DNA from: Saprospiraceae bacterium
GTDB taxonomy: Bacteria; Bacteroidota; Bacteroidia; Chitinophagales; Saprospiraceae
Length of the DNA: 64,000 nucleotides
Direction: 5' to 3'
Assembly: GCA_016715465.1 (NCBI GenBank)
Contig: JADKAA010000029.1
Coordinates: 1,860,001 to 1,924,000 of the forward strand
Shown here in pieces: positions 49,994 to 59,997 of the stretch. The notes under the pieces are model-generated. The model worked only from the letters and a program-made list of their open reading frames with translations, was not told the origin of the DNA and ran no database searches. A program made the position numbers and the translations under genes. The first letter of the stretch is position 1, and the number at the start of each line of letters is the position of its first letter.

Positions 49994-50440
49994 ATGCATA
50001 CAAAATTTAGAAAAAACCCAAATTTCAGTCATGCCGGATCATTGGCTCCCATTTTCTCCAACCTGTTTCATGAGGTTATAAATACCCCGGTTCAGGAGGT
50101 AATTAAAGATAAGGAAAGAAAATTTGCCACACCGGCCGCCAATATCGTCGAACATACTGATAAGTTTGAAATCTTTGTTGCCCTCCCGGGTTTTTCAAAA
50201 TCTGAAATTCAAATTCAGCAGGAGAAACAAAATCTGGTAATCAAGGCAGAAAAAGCGGCAACTGAAACCCAGGGAAAACTGCGCTATCAGGAATTTGGAC
50301 AGGCAAACTTCAAGCGGATTTTTATACTTTCCGATAATGTAAATAAGGAAAGTATCACAGCAACCTTCAACACTGGCATTTTGTCTGTAAGCCTGCAGAA
50401 AGCAGAAAAGGCAAAATCTAAAACCATTGAAATTCTCTAA
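49994..50440 (+). CDS. Small heat shock protein, Hsp20 family (first copy)
   Basis: The 148-aa protein has an alpha-crystallin domain (~50-140): VEHTDKFEIFVALPGFSKSEI, then QEKQNLVIKAEK and FNTGILSVSLQK (A-x-x-x-G-[IV]-L). Hsp20 proteins form oligomers that hold unfolding proteins without ATP. It lies 21 bases before a second, divergent Hsp20 gene, and the pair share the repeats upstream. Confidence 0.92.
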   Translation: MHTKFRKNPNFSHAGSLAPIFSNLFHEVINTPVQEVIKDKERKFATPAANIVEHTDKFEIFVALPGFSKSEIQIQQEKQNLVIKAEKAATETQGKLRYQEFGQANFKRIFILSDNVNKESITATFNTGILSVSLQKAEKAKSKTIEIL

Positions 50441-50461
50441 CCCATAAAACAATATCACACC

Positions 50462-50866
50462 ATGTATAACGTTTCAAATATATTTGACCAGATACTCAAC
50501 AGGAGTATTGGAGAAATTGTAGGCACCGACTTTACCCTGTCGATCCCCTCAGCCAACATCCTGGAAAACGAAGATAATTTTCAGATTATTCTGGCAGCTC
50601 CCGGACTTGACAAAAGCGACTTTCAAATCAATGTGGAAAAAAATCAGTTGATTGTATCTGCTGACAAACAAAATCCTGCACTTGCAGCAGGCGCCGTGGT
50701 GAAAAGAAAGGAGTTCAACTTTTCAAACTTTAAACGAAACTTTACGCTTCCTGAAAATGTTGATATAGATAGGATTAAGGCTGAGTATAACGAGGGTATT
50801 CTTACTTTGACCCTCACCAAAAAAGAAGTAAAAAATGACGATGTGAGGAACATCATCATTGAGTAA
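50462..50866 (+). CDS. Small heat shock protein, Hsp20 family (second copy)
   Basis: The 134-aa protein has the same fold (~30-125): ENEDNFQIILAAPGLDKSDF, KNQLIVSADKQN and YNEGILTLTLTKKE. It differs clearly from the first copy, so the duplication is old and hetero-oligomers are possible. A terminator follows at 50902-50935. Confidence 0.92.
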   Translation: MYNVSNIFDQILNRSIGEIVGTDFTLSIPSANILENEDNFQIILAAPGLDKSDFQINVEKNQLIVSADKQNPALAAGAVVKRKEFNFSNFKRNFTLPENVDIDRIKAEYNEGILTLTLTKKEVKNDDVRNIIIE

Positions 50867-50901
50867 GTTAAATAGTGTTTTTCATAAGGTTTTGATTGTT
50901 T

Positions 50902-50935
50902 GGCCGTCGGCAAAGGTTGACGGCCTTCTTTTTTT
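50902..50935 (+). terminator. Rho-independent terminator after the Hsp20 operon
   Basis: Arms GGCCGTC (50902-50908) and GACGGCC (50919-50925) form a perfect 7-bp stem with a 10-base loop, followed by a T-rich run to 50935. It ends transcription 36 bases past the second Hsp20 stop. Confidence 0.85.
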
Positions 50936-51046
50936 ATCACCATACTACGCCTGTATTTTAACCCTCATTACCTATTTATACCCTCATTGCCTATTATGCC
51001 AATCAACGCCAATTGACGGGAATCAAATCAGAACCGTTTTTACCTC

Positions 51047-51601
51047 CTATTCAAATTTTCCATCAAAATCCAGGGCCTGATGTATATGGGCCAAATGGTG
51101 ACGGCAATGCCAGTCATACAAACTCAGGGCATCTCCCAAAGTAAAATTTTTATGGCTTTCAGGATGGAAATAACTCCGGTTATGGAAATCATGGATATCC
51201 ATGGCTTTAAGTAAGAGGGTGAGTTTGGCATGGACCGCATCCAGCATGATCAGCGTATAATGCAGATACTCCGGCGAATAATCCACAAGATTGGCCCAAA
51301 GGCCTTCTTTGTATGGCTTGATTGTCGGCGTATCTTCTGTTAGGGCAAGTTTAAATCGTATGAATGCATTGGTGTGGCTGTCACACATATGGTGAATCAC
51401 CTGTGCTATCGACCAGCCATTTGGCCGGTATTGCAATGAAAGTTGCCTTATACCCAGGCCTTCAATGACATCTCGAACCAGCGTGGGAGTCTCCTCTATG
51501 GTCTGTATCCACAACCTGATCTCATTTTCTGTAATAAAGGTTGGACTCTCATATTTTCCTATGGGATACATCAATTTGTAAAGGGCTTCAGTTACCATCA
51601 T
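51047..51601 (-). CDS. YfiT/DinB-like metal-dependent transferase
   Basis: The 184-aa protein has GWSIAQVIHHMCDSHTNAFIRF (first His pair), a TIKPYKEGLWA block and a C-terminal DWHCRHHLAHI; this is the pattern of YfiT-type bacillithiol/thiol transferases. The conserved start YPIGKYE begins at residue 12, so the real start may be the ATG at 51571 rather than 51601. It resembles the DinB gene at 19914 only in fold. It stands alone, with over 90 bases on each side. Confidence 0.82.
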   Translation of the reverse strand: MMVTEALYKLMYPIGKYESPTFITENEIRLWIQTIEETPTLVRDVIEGLGIRQLSLQYRPNGWSIAQVIHHMCDSHTNAFIRFKLALTEDTPTIKPYKEGLWANLVDYSPEYLHYTLIMLDAVHAKLTLLLKAMDIHDFHNRSYFHPESHKNFTLGDALSLYDWHCRHHLAHIHQALDFDGKFE

Positions 51602-51777
51602 TCGTCAATTTATACACAAAGCTAATGGTTTTTCACTAGCGTTTTATGTTATCCTCCGGATTTAAAGCATGGTCTTTATCATTTGATCCTGGGAACATTT
51701 TCCGAAAGCACGGCATCTCCAAATCATCACCAGAACCTGACGCCCTGAGATTTTGGATTAATTCTTCACCCACATTT

Positions 51778-51818
51778 AAAAAATAAAAATGGGGGCTTCG
51801 TCGAAACAAAACCCCCAT
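51778..51818 (-). terminator. Rho-independent terminator downstream of ctpA
   Basis: On the minus strand, arms ATGGGGG (51818-51812) and CCCCCAT (51795-51789) form a perfect 7-bp stem, followed by a T-rich tract. It lies 55 bases past the protease stop. Confidence 0.78.
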
Positions 51819-51872
51819 AATTAGGGTAGCAATTCTTTGAATTAATCGCTGTAGGTGATATTTACAGCGACT

Positions 51873-54011
51873 CTATTTTATTTTTTCTACCAGGTAGCCA
51901 AAAGACTTCTCTCCTGTAATCATGTCCTTCATGACATTCATGGTCTCTGTGAGATAAAAATCCTTTTTCATTTCCTTAAACCAATCGTCATTCCTTGCTT
52001 TTTTAGATTCATCGGCTTTCAATCCGTCGAGATCCTGAGGCAGATTCTTTATCGCAAATCCTTCCAATTCTGATTTAAACAACTTATCGAACTTACCTGC
52101 CTCATCCTCTAGCTTTTTCATTTGGGCCCGGTAATCCTTTAAAGAAAGACTTACCTGAGAATTGTCTCTGTTTTGTTTCAACCTCAATGCATTTTCTTCT
52201 ACACTTATAAAGCGCTGATCGGCTTTCACCCGCTTCTTACTTTTAGCCGCAATGCTGTTGAGGTTTTCGATTTTTACCACCTGTTGTGCATAAGACTGCG
52301 CGGCTATTTCGGTCCACTCCATGGCATTTTCATATTCTTTTTCACCTACATCAATAAACATGTAATTGTCAGGCAATATTACATCCGGAATTACCCCTTT
52401 CAATTGGTTTGAACCTCCGTTGACCCGATAAAATTTTTGTACAGTCATTTTAATCTCACCCAGAGGTTTGAGTTCTTCACTTCCGGCAACTGCCTTGTCG
52501 AGGTCAAAAAATCGCTGTACAGACCCCTTGCCAAAAGTAGATTTACTACCTACAATCACGGCCCTTCCGTAATCCTGCATGGCAGCCGCAATAATCTCCG
52601 AGGCGGAAGCGCTCATGCTGTTCACCATAATGATGAGTGGTCCATCGTATTGCACCCGGCTATCCCTGTCCATATGCAGGTAGGGTTTCGCCTGCCTTGA
52701 TTTCACCTGAACTATAGGGCCTTGTTCGATAAAAAAGCCCGACATATCTACCACATCATTCAAAGAGCCACCGGTATTATTGCGAAGATCCAGGATAATG
52801 CCATTGACTTTATTCTCTTTTAATTTCTCAATCTCTTTCGCCACATCCACAGCACAACTGTTGCCATCCTCCTTTTCGAAAGAGGAGTAAAACTTGGGCA
52901 GTTTGATGTAACCAATATTATTGATTACCCCGGGCATGTCAAAAATGACCGATCGGGCAAAGGACTCATCCAGAATGACCTCATCCCTCATAATGGTAAT
53001 TTGCCTTACCGTACCGTCTTGTTTTTTTACAGTCAGCATCACTTTGGTTCCTTTCTTTCCCCTGATGTGGGTGACGGCATCATCTACGCGCATACCTGTA
53101 AGATCCACCGCTTCCTTGCCTTCTTGAGCTGCTGACAATATCAGGTCATTTGCTTCCAGTTCCTTTCCTTTCCAGGCCGGACCGCCCGTAACAATGTCGG
53201 TTACCTTGATGTAATCTCCGTCCTGCTGCAACCTGGCTCCAATGCCTTCGAGTTTACCTCCCATGATGATGTCAAAATCCTGCTTTTCCTTGGGATTATA
53301 AAAATCAGTGTGCGGATCAAAATAATTGGTGATCGAACCTACATACACTTCAAACCGGTCACTTCTGCGCTGTTTTTTCAGTCGGTTGAACCAATCACCA
53401 AAGGTTTTCTTTATATCTTTTCTCGCTTCTTCTACCAATTCCGTTTCTGACTTTGCCGTCTCTTTTGATTCAGCCTGCTCATCCAACTTCCGGTCTACGC
53501 GTGATATGATTTCATACGTTAAAAAATCCTTCCAATACTGCTTTAGCTGGGCTTCATCCCTGGCATATGGCTTTTTTTCTTCATCCAGTTCAATCATCTT
53601 GCCTTCCACCAGGTCAAAAGGCTGGTCAATGAGCTCATTGTAATATTGTTCTGCATTGAGCATTCTTTTATCTAGCAAATCAAGCGACAGGTTAAAAAAG
53701 TCAAATGTCCGATTACGCACCTGGTCATCAATGATCAACTCCTGGGTTTTCAACAAATCGATATCCTGCTGTGTAAAATAACGCTTTCCCGCGTCAACCC
53801 GCTCCAGGTATGTTTTAAAAACAAACCTGGACAAATCATCGTCGATCGGCTTTGGAGAAAAATGTACCTGTTCTACATATTCTAACATGGCACTAATGAT
53901 CAGGCTTTCCTTGTCTCCACCCGAAATTTTTGGCTCCATTGACCTTAACCCCAAAAAGCCAAGTATCAGGGCTACCACTAAGGAACTTTTGTATATCATA
54001 CTTTTCATCAA
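51873..54011 (-). CDS. Carboxy-terminal processing (tail-specific) protease, S41
   Basis: The 712-aa protein has a signal peptide, an N-terminal helical domain (~35-215) typical of the Prc type, a PDZ domain (~250-340, GGKLEGIGARLQ, GGPAWKGKELEANDLIL), and an S41 core with catalytic Ser in NSMSASASE (~467-471) and Lys495 in TFGKGSVQ. It is followed by a DUF3340-like C-terminal region (~530-712). Prc cuts proteins at exposed C-termini, including murein enzymes. It precedes the PBP1A gene by 146 bases in the same direction; both act in envelope growth. Confidence 0.94.
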   Translation of the reverse strand: MMKSMIYKSSLVVALILGFLGLRSMEPKISGGDKESLIISAMLEYVEQVHFSPKPIDDDLSRFVFKTYLERVDAGKRYFTQQDIDLLKTQELIIDDQVRNRTFDFFNLSLDLLDKRMLNAEQYYNELIDQPFDLVEGKMIELDEEKKPYARDEAQLKQYWKDFLTYEIISRVDRKLDEQAESKETAKSETELVEEARKDIKKTFGDWFNRLKKQRRSDRFEVYVGSITNYFDPHTDFYNPKEKQDFDIIMGGKLEGIGARLQQDGDYIKVTDIVTGGPAWKGKELEANDLILSAAQEGKEAVDLTGMRVDDAVTHIRGKKGTKVMLTVKKQDGTVRQITIMRDEVILDESFARSVIFDMPGVINNIGYIKLPKFYSSFEKEDGNSCAVDVAKEIEKLKENKVNGIILDLRNNTGGSLNDVVDMSGFFIEQGPIVQVKSRQAKPYLHMDRDSRVQYDGPLIIMVNSMSASASEIIAAAMQDYGRAVIVGSKSTFGKGSVQRFFDLDKAVAGSEELKPLGEIKMTVQKFYRVNGGSNQLKGVIPDVILPDNYMFIDVGEKEYENAMEWTEIAAQSYAQQVVKIENLNSIAAKSKKRVKADQRFISVEENALRLKQNRDNSQVSLSLKDYRAQMKKLEDEAGKFDKLFKSELEGFAIKNLPQDLDGLKADESKKARNDDWFKEMKKDFYLTETMNVMKDMITGEKSFGYLVEKIK

Positions 54012-54157
54012 TTTGTTAACCAGTGTAATAACTCTTAAACGGTCAGCTAAGTTATATTATTTGAATAGAATTTTGTGGTTTTTAACTTTATTGTAACACA
54101 GGGGCAGCTACACGACATTACCATAACAGGAAGAATGCAGGATTCACAAAAGAAAAG

Positions 54158-56635
54158 TTAGTTTTCTTCTTCAGACTCATCGACAGGCGTGCTTTTCTGC
54201 GCCGGACTTGCATTCAATGCATCATACTTGCTGCAGTCCAGTTCTACCGTAAGTTCATCCGGAACCATAAATCTGGCCGACTCATCATAATCTATGCCAC
54301 TGTCGCGCTCAATACGCGTTAGTAATTTTTCGAAAAATGGCCGTGCCATTACGGCCCCCTGCCCGTCAGCCAGTGAAGTAAATCTTATCCATTCTGAATC
54401 ACCTCCTACCCAGGTTGACACCACCAGTTGCGGAGTGAATCCTACATACCAACCATCTTTATAATTGTTGGTGGTGCCGGTTTTTCCGGCTATTTCACTT
54501 TTAAATCTTGGGGCAATGACGCTGGCTACATAACGCAGCATGTCCACAATCACATAATTGTAGCCCGGATTTATGGCCTTTTTCTGTTCCGGAATGGCAC
54601 TGTAGATGGTCCGTCCATCCTTATCGGTGATGTGTGTCACAAAAATGGGGGTTGTTTGCACGCCGTTGTTGGCAAATGCTGTGTATGCAGACGCCATGTC
54701 AAAAGCCGATAATTCAGGCGTGCCCAGGCAAATAGATGGCGCTTCGGGAATTTTGTTTTTATCTATTTTAAGGTTGCCCACAAAGTTTCGCACCGCAGAT
54801 ACACTGCCCAACTGCTTCATTAAAAAAACAGAAACAGAGTTTTTAGATTCCTTCAATCCTTCTTTCAGGGTAAGGTATTGGCCGGTAAATTTTCCATCTG
54901 CATTAGATGGACACCAGGTAGAAGTAAGTCCAAAATCAGGGTCATTGGCAGGAATACAATACGACACATCCTGCACTTTAAAACATGGCGAAATCGCCTG
55001 GTCGATTATGGCAGTGCCATAAATGAAAGGTTTGAAAGTTGATCCCACCTGCCGGTTGGAGGTGACGTGGTCGTATTGAAAATATTTGTGGTTGATGCCC
55101 CCAACCCAAACCTTGACACCACCGCTTTTCGGATCTACTCCGATGGCTCCGATTTGCATATGCATCTGGTGGTGTTTGATCGAATCCATGGGACTCATGG
55201 TCACCAGCTTTTCACCACCGGTGGTATAATCATATACTTTCATGGGCACCGGCTTGCGGAAGACGGCATCCGCTTCCTTTCTCAAGCGGGTCCATCTTGA
55301 TTTTAAATCCGGCCATAATTCAGAACTCAGGATGCGTTTATACACACGCACCTGATCCCTGGTAATTACATTCCTATCCATTAGCTTACCCAGGGTAGTA
55401 AGGTCTTTATCGGCATCAAACAACCTGAAAATGTCAATGTCATTTAACCTGGCATCAGGGATTTCTTCCATTACCTTCGCACTCACCTCTCCCATGTATC
55501 TGGACCTCATATCCCTAAATCGCTGTGACTGTCTGAACTGTTCGTAGAGGTGGTTTTTTCTCGCCGCTTTCTGGGCATCATCGGCATCGGCAGTCCACGG
55601 ATCTTTACCCCTCCAAACATTAAAAAATTTGGATTGCAATGAAACCATATGCTCTCTCATTGCGGACTCCGCATGCTGCTGCATTTTATAGTCAATGGTG
55701 GTGAATATCTTCAGTCCATCTGTAAATATATTGTACTTGGTACCATCTGGTTTGCGGTACTCTTCATCTTCCAGCAGGTTTTTTGCCCATTGAATGACCT
55801 CTGCCCTGAAATAGGGAGCAATCCCTGTATAATACACCTCGCGGTTAAAACTGCTCATGTCAATTTTTTTGCTGGCGTATTTTCTATATTCTTCTTCCGA
55901 CAGGTAACCCTTTTTTTCCATTTGCCGCAACACTACTGTCCGTCGTTGCAGGCCCTGATCCAGATTGATCTTGGGGTTGTAGATGTAAGGATTCTTCAAC
56001 ATGCCAATAAGGATGGCCGCTTCGTCGTAACTGAGGTCCTTCTGGTTTTTGCCAAAGTACGTCTTCGCAGCAGTGCTTACTCCAATGGCTCCGTATAAAA
56101 AATCATACTTATTGAGGTACATAGCCAGGATTTCTTCTTTGGTGTATCTGCGCTCAAATTCCACTGCAATAACCCACTCTTTGAGTTTTTGCCACGATCG
56201 CCGAAGAAAGGATGATGACCGCTGTGTAAAAAACTGTTTGGCAAGTTGTTGGGTTATGGTACTGGCTCCCCCTTTTTTGCCCAGAAAAAAGAGGGCCCGG
56301 ACGGTGCCCCGGAAATCAATGCCACTGTGACTGTAAAACCGGATATCTTCGGTAGCAATAAGTGCCTGCACCAACTTGGGGTTGAGTTGCTCGTAGGTAA
56401 GCCACTCGCGATTTAGTTTGAATGCCTTGCCCAATTCCTCACCATCTGAAGCAAGGATCTGAGAGGCAATTTCGTACCTTGGATTCTCCAGTTCACCGGT
56501 ATCCGGCAACAAAAATGTGCCTATGTAAAAAAAAACGATGCCGGTAAACAGCATGGCCACCAGGACCAGGATCCACAAAAACTGGACAAACCTGGGAATG
56601 GTATTGATATATGCTTCGATTTTCTTTTGCATCAC
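54158..56635 (-). CDS. Penicillin-binding protein 1A (bifunctional glycosyltransferase/transpeptidase)
   Basis: The 825-aa protein has one membrane helix (~17-40), a GT51 domain with catalytic Glu96 in ATEDIRFYSHSGID and GGASTITQQLAKQFF, and a class A transpeptidase domain with active Ser532-Lys535 (GSTFKPF), SKN at 597-599 and KTGT at 718-721. It polymerises glycan strands and cross-links peptidoglycan. A TATCTTTG -7 box is upstream (56651-56658). The hemB stop lies 108 bases upstream. Confidence 0.95.
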   Translation of the reverse strand: MMQKKIEAYINTIPRFVQFLWILVLVAMLFTGIVFFYIGTFLLPDTGELENPRYEIASQILASDGEELGKAFKLNREWLTYEQLNPKLVQALIATEDIRFYSHSGIDFRGTVRALFFLGKKGGASTITQQLAKQFFTQRSSSFLRRSWQKLKEWVIAVEFERRYTKEEILAMYLNKYDFLYGAIGVSTAAKTYFGKNQKDLSYDEAAILIGMLKNPYIYNPKINLDQGLQRRTVVLRQMEKKGYLSEEEYRKYASKKIDMSSFNREVYYTGIAPYFRAEVIQWAKNLLEDEEYRKPDGTKYNIFTDGLKIFTTIDYKMQQHAESAMREHMVSLQSKFFNVWRGKDPWTADADDAQKAARKNHLYEQFRQSQRFRDMRSRYMGEVSAKVMEEIPDARLNDIDIFRLFDADKDLTTLGKLMDRNVITRDQVRVYKRILSSELWPDLKSRWTRLRKEADAVFRKPVPMKVYDYTTGGEKLVTMSPMDSIKHHQMHMQIGAIGVDPKSGGVKVWVGGINHKYFQYDHVTSNRQVGSTFKPFIYGTAIIDQAISPCFKVQDVSYCIPANDPDFGLTSTWCPSNADGKFTGQYLTLKEGLKESKNSVSVFLMKQLGSVSAVRNFVGNLKIDKNKIPEAPSICLGTPELSAFDMASAYTAFANNGVQTTPIFVTHITDKDGRTIYSAIPEQKKAINPGYNYVIVDMLRYVASVIAPRFKSEIAGKTGTTNNYKDGWYVGFTPQLVVSTWVGGDSEWIRFTSLADGQGAVMARPFFEKLLTRIERDSGIDYDESARFMVPDELTVELDCSKYDALNASPAQKSTPVDESEEEN

Positions 56636-56650
56636 TTAGTATAAAACGCT

Positions 56651-56658
56651 CAAAGATA
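56651..56658 (-). promoter_or_regulatory. -7 box for the PBP1A gene
   Basis: Minus-strand TATCTTTG fits TAnnTTTG and lies 16-23 bases before the ATG at 56635. No -33 TTTG is seen at the right spacing. Confidence 0.42.
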
Positions 56659-56743
56659 AGTATTAAGCATTAAATAAATGTTTAATATTTAACCTGCAAC
56701 TGCAGGGGAACTTGAAAAAAGCCCCTTTACCCTTTTATTGGGT

Positions 56744-57712
56744 TCAGACCTTTATGGAAGCCCATTCCCTGGCAAAATAGGTGATGATCACATCGGCTCC
56801 GGCTCTTTTTATGCTGGTTAACGTTTCATGAATTCCTTTTTCCCTGTCGATCCAGCCTCTTTCCGCCGCCGCAATGAGCATGGCACACTCACCACTCACA
56901 TGGTACGCCGCCACTGGCAGGCTGAAATTTTCCTTCATCAGGGCAATGACATCGAGGTAATTCAAAGCAGGCTTCACCATCAAAAAATCTGCGCCTTCCT
57001 GCGTATCGAGTTCTCCTTCAATGAGGGCTTCAAACCGGTTGGCCGGATCCATCTGGTAGGTTTTTTTATCACCGGATTTCGGTGCGGAATCCAGGGCATC
57101 CCTGAATGGTCCGTAATACGCGCTGGCATATTTGGCCGTGTAAGACATGATGCCTGTTTCGTAATAACCCGCATCATCCAATGCTTCTCTGATGGCCGCC
57201 ACCCGGCCGTCCATCATATCAGATGGTCCCAGGATGTCGAAACCTGCCTGGGCCTGGGCAACAGCCATTTTTGCCAGGATGGGCAAAGTCACATCGTTTA
57301 CTATTCTGCCCTGGTCCACATAGCCGTCATGACCGTCACTGCTGTACGGATCCATGGCCACGTCACTGATAAGGCATGCCTCAGGCAGTTTTTCTTTGAA
57401 TAACCGGCAACTCTCCAGGTAAAAATTGTCGATCATGTAACTGTAGGTTGCCGTCGTATCCTTATGTCTTTCCTCCACGGCAGGAAAAATGATGAACTTA
57501 TCCAGACCCAATGCCATACAAGATTCCATTTCCGACAATACGATGTCGCGGCTCATGCGGTAGGCCACGGGCAATGATTTGATCTGTTCTTTTTTACCTT
57601 CACCATCCACCAGAAATATGGGTACCACCAGGTTGGATGGATGCAGTCTTGTTTCTCTTACAGCAGATCGGATGGCTTCTGATCGCCTGTTTCTCCTTGG
57701 TCTTTGATACAT
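56744..57712 (-). CDS. hemB: Porphobilinogen synthase (delta-aminolevulinate dehydratase)
   Basis: The 322-aa enzyme condenses two aminolevulinates to porphobilinogen in haem synthesis. MSYTAKYASAYYGPFRDA and FLMVKPALNYLDVI hold the two catalytic lysines, and ISDVAMDPYSSDGHDG is the metal region. The usual zinc cysteines there are replaced (Ala/Asp/Ser), as in Mg-dependent, zinc-free enzymes. The start is the ATG at 57712 (MYQRPRRNRR); it lies one base after the stop of the preceding flavoprotein gene. Confidence 0.95.
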   Translation of the reverse strand: MYQRPRRNRRSEAIRSAVRETRLHPSNLVVPIFLVDGEGKKEQIKSLPVAYRMSRDIVLSEMESCMALGLDKFIIFPAVEERHKDTTATYSYMIDNFYLESCRLFKEKLPEACLISDVAMDPYSSDGHDGYVDQGRIVNDVTLPILAKMAVAQAQAGFDILGPSDMMDGRVAAIREALDDAGYYETGIMSYTAKYASAYYGPFRDALDSAPKSGDKKTYQMDPANRFEALIEGELDTQEGADFLMVKPALNYLDVIALMKENFSLPVAAYHVSGECAMLIAAAERGWIDREKGIHETLTSIKRAGADVIITYFAREWASIKV

Positions 57713-57713
57713 T

Positions 57714-58934
57714 TTATTTGTTTTTATGTCTTGTTGTAATAGCCTTGGCAGCAAGGTAAGCCCCTGTCCACGCAGCCTGAAAATTAAATCCTCCCGTCAC
57801 AGCGTCTATGTCTAAAATCTCGCCTGCAAAGAATAAACCTGCATGTCGCTTACTTTCAAAGGTAGAAAAATTAATTTGTTTAAGATCCACCCCTCCTGCT
57901 GTGACAAATTCTTCTTTAAAGGTGCTTTTCCCGGTGACTGCAAATGGGCAGCGTTCCAGAATTTTTATGAGGGCTTCAATGTGGTTCCTGTCCAGGTCAG
58001 CCCAGCGCATTTCTTCACTTATGTCTGACCTGGATACCAGGAATTTCCACAACCGGGCCGGCAGACCACCCAGGGGATAGGAGCTCACCTGCCTGGCTCC
58101 CGCCTCCTGTCTTTGTTTTTTAATGTCGTTTGCTGAATTGTCGAAGCCCCAGTTTACTTCAATGTCAAAACGATATTCAACCGCGGCAAATTTCCGGGCT
58201 CCAAAGGCACTCAGCCTCAAAACGGCAGGACCGCTGAATCCCCAATGGGTAATGAGCAAAGGACCCTCGTCCGATAAAGAAAATGCCGGGCAATTTACCC
58301 TGGCATGTGGCACACTCAATCCCATCAGTTCGTGCAAAACCTTGTCTTTGATGTGAAAGGTAAACAAGGAGGGTTGTGGCTCCACCATTTGATATCCCAG
58401 CTCTTCCAGCAAATGCCAGGCGGACGGATTGCTTCCGGTACACATCAACAAGGAGGAACTCTCGTACTCCTGTTGCTGGGTCTGCACGATATATCGTCCA
58501 TCTTCAAGGGATATGTGCCTTATTTTGGATCCATTGACCACTTTTACACCCCTGGATCTGGCCCCTAAATTCAGGCAATCTACTATGGTAGCCGAATCGT
58601 CCGACACCGGAAAAACCCGGCCATCTTCTTCGATTTTTAATTTTACACCCAGCGATTCAAACCATGCCATGGTATCTCCACAACCAAATTTATGAAAAGG
58701 CCCCCGCATCTCTTTGGCGCCTCTCGGGTAATTTTTAATCAACTCATCGGCATCCCAAATGGAATTGGTCACATTGCATCTGCCACCGCCCGATATCTTC
58801 ACTTTTTGCAGCACCTCTTTACCCTGTTCCAGGATAATTATATCCAGTTGGTTGTCAATTAACTTGCATTGTAGCGCGGCAAAAAAACCGGCGGCGCCAC
58901 CCCCCGCGATGATGAGATCCGTTTTTATCTTCAT
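57714..58934 (-). CDS. HI0933-like FAD/NAD(P)-dependent oxidoreductase
   Basis: The 406-aa flavoprotein begins with IIAGGGAAGFFAALQCKL (FAD-binding), contains KVKISGGGRCNVTNS (family signature, as in YhiN/BaiN), and ends GGFNFQAAWTGAYLAAKAI. The substrate is unknown in most members; BaiN reduces bile acid intermediates, while others have been linked to tRNA or lipid chemistry. It overlaps the DUF6702 gene by 4 bases (58931-58934) and abuts hemB. Confidence 0.88.
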   Translation of the reverse strand: MKIKTDLIIAGGGAAGFFAALQCKLIDNQLDIIILEQGKEVLQKVKISGGGRCNVTNSIWDADELIKNYPRGAKEMRGPFHKFGCGDTMAWFESLGVKLKIEEDGRVFPVSDDSATIVDCLNLGARSRGVKVVNGSKIRHISLEDGRYIVQTQQQEYESSSLLMCTGSNPSAWHLLEELGYQMVEPQPSLFTFHIKDKVLHELMGLSVPHARVNCPAFSLSDEGPLLITHWGFSGPAVLRLSAFGARKFAAVEYRFDIEVNWGFDNSANDIKKQRQEAGARQVSSYPLGGLPARLWKFLVSRSDISEEMRWADLDRNHIEALIKILERCPFAVTGKSTFKEEFVTAGGVDLKQINFSTFESKRHAGLFFAGEILDIDAVTGGFNFQAAWTGAYLAAKAITTRHKNK

Positions 58935-59422
58935 GGTTGCAGATTAAGGATGGCAGTTGTAGATTTTTTGTCAAGGGCAAAATGTGACTTACGGTCCGCT
59001 ACATCAAAATGAACCATGTTCACCTGGTCATCATATTGGCTGATAAAAATGCGATTAATGACCTTGATGACTTTAATGGCCTCTTTTTGAGAATCGGGTA
59101 TTGTCATCTCCACCCATATTGCCGGCAAGGCTGCCCTGCTTTTGATATAACCGGGTTTTATCTTTTTTCCATCCAGGTAAAATTCAAGGTTTTTGTCCAG
59201 GTAACGTTTTATCATTTGGTCGGCTCCGGGGTAGGAAGCAGGCAACTCGGCTCCAGGTACCAATCCCATAGCCAGTTGGAGGTCGTCGTAAAACAGTTTG
59301 GTGGTAATGTTAATGATCCCTTCGCTTTCCCAATTTACCTCTGTAACAGATACATGCACATCATGAATCGGTTTAACAACATAACAATTAAGAAAGAGGA
59401 GCCATAGGATGGATAAATTCAT
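58931..59422 (-). CDS. DUF6702 exported protein
   Basis: The 163-aa product starts at the ATG at 59422, giving a signal peptide (MNLSILWLLFLNCYVVK). HDVHVSVTEVNWESEG is the family pattern (xHxxHVSVTEI). Bacteroidota members are usually next to HupE-like genes, as here, so it may act with HupE in the periplasm or at the outer membrane. It overlaps both neighbours by 4 bases (ATGA). Confidence 0.8.
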   Translation of the reverse strand: MNLSILWLLFLNCYVVKPIHDVHVSVTEVNWESEGIINITTKLFYDDLQLAMGLVPGAELPASYPGADQMIKRYLDKNLEFYLDGKKIKPGYIKSRAALPAIWVEMTIPDSQKEAIKVIKVINRIFISQYDDQVNMVHFDVADRKSHFALDKKSTTAILNLQP

Positions 59423-59988
59423 TGGTATTGTTTGACCAGCAGATAAAAAGAAACGATAAACGACACCACGGAAATCAGATAGACCCAATATTTATTGTCC
59501 ATACGCAATAAACGGACCCAGATTAAATTAAGGGCCATAGCGGCAATTACGATGTGGACCTGACCCGCTTCAACACCCAAGTTAAAACCAAGCAGCGGAA
59601 CCAAAAGATCTTCCTGGTCACCCAACAGGGCCCGGAGGTAGTTTGAAAAACCAAGTCCGTGTATCAGTCCAAAAAATCCGGCCATAGCATACAACACATA
59701 CATGCTTTGGAGATTTTTTCCTGCAGAGCGGAGATTGTACAATGCCGTGAGCATAATCGTTACCGGTATAAGTTTTTCAATCCAGGAGGCCGGAACGTTT
59801 ACGATATGTAATACAGACAAAGCCAGCGTCAGGGAATGGCCAAGGGTAAAAGCAGTGACCAGCCACAAAACCTTTTTCCAATCTTTGAGCACATACACAG
59901 CACACAATGTCATCACAAAAAGAATGTGGTCATATGCATGCACATCCAGAATGTGGTCAAAACCAAGTTTTAAGTATATCCCAAACAT
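59419..59988 (-). CDS. HupE/UreJ family membrane protein
   Basis: The 189-aa protein has about six hydrophobic helices, with DHILDVHAYDHILF near the N-terminus and HSLTLALS and IHGLGFSNYL motifs, which are His-rich pore features of the HupE/UreJ nickel/cobalt permeases. The PF13795 subgroup has no tested substrate in Bacteroidota. Its start is 9 bases after the lipoprotein gene stop (59998), and its stop overlaps DUF6702, so it forms part of a five-gene operon. Confidence 0.88.
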   Translation of the reverse strand: MFGIYLKLGFDHILDVHAYDHILFVMTLCAVYVLKDWKKVLWLVTAFTLGHSLTLALSVLHIVNVPASWIEKLIPVTIMLTALYNLRSAGKNLQSMYVLYAMAGFFGLIHGLGFSNYLRALLGDQEDLLVPLLGFNLGVEAGQVHIVIAAMALNLIWVRLLRMDNKYWVYLISVVSFIVSFYLLVKQYQ

Positions 59989-59997
59989 ACGTTGAAG

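Noticed and set aside
51636..51818. A 60-aa minus-strand ORF between the YfiT-like gene and ctpA
   Set aside because: Its ATG lies inside the ctpA terminator stem and no family is recognisable. Codon choice in its second half looks coding-like, so a small gene with another start is not excluded, but support is weak.
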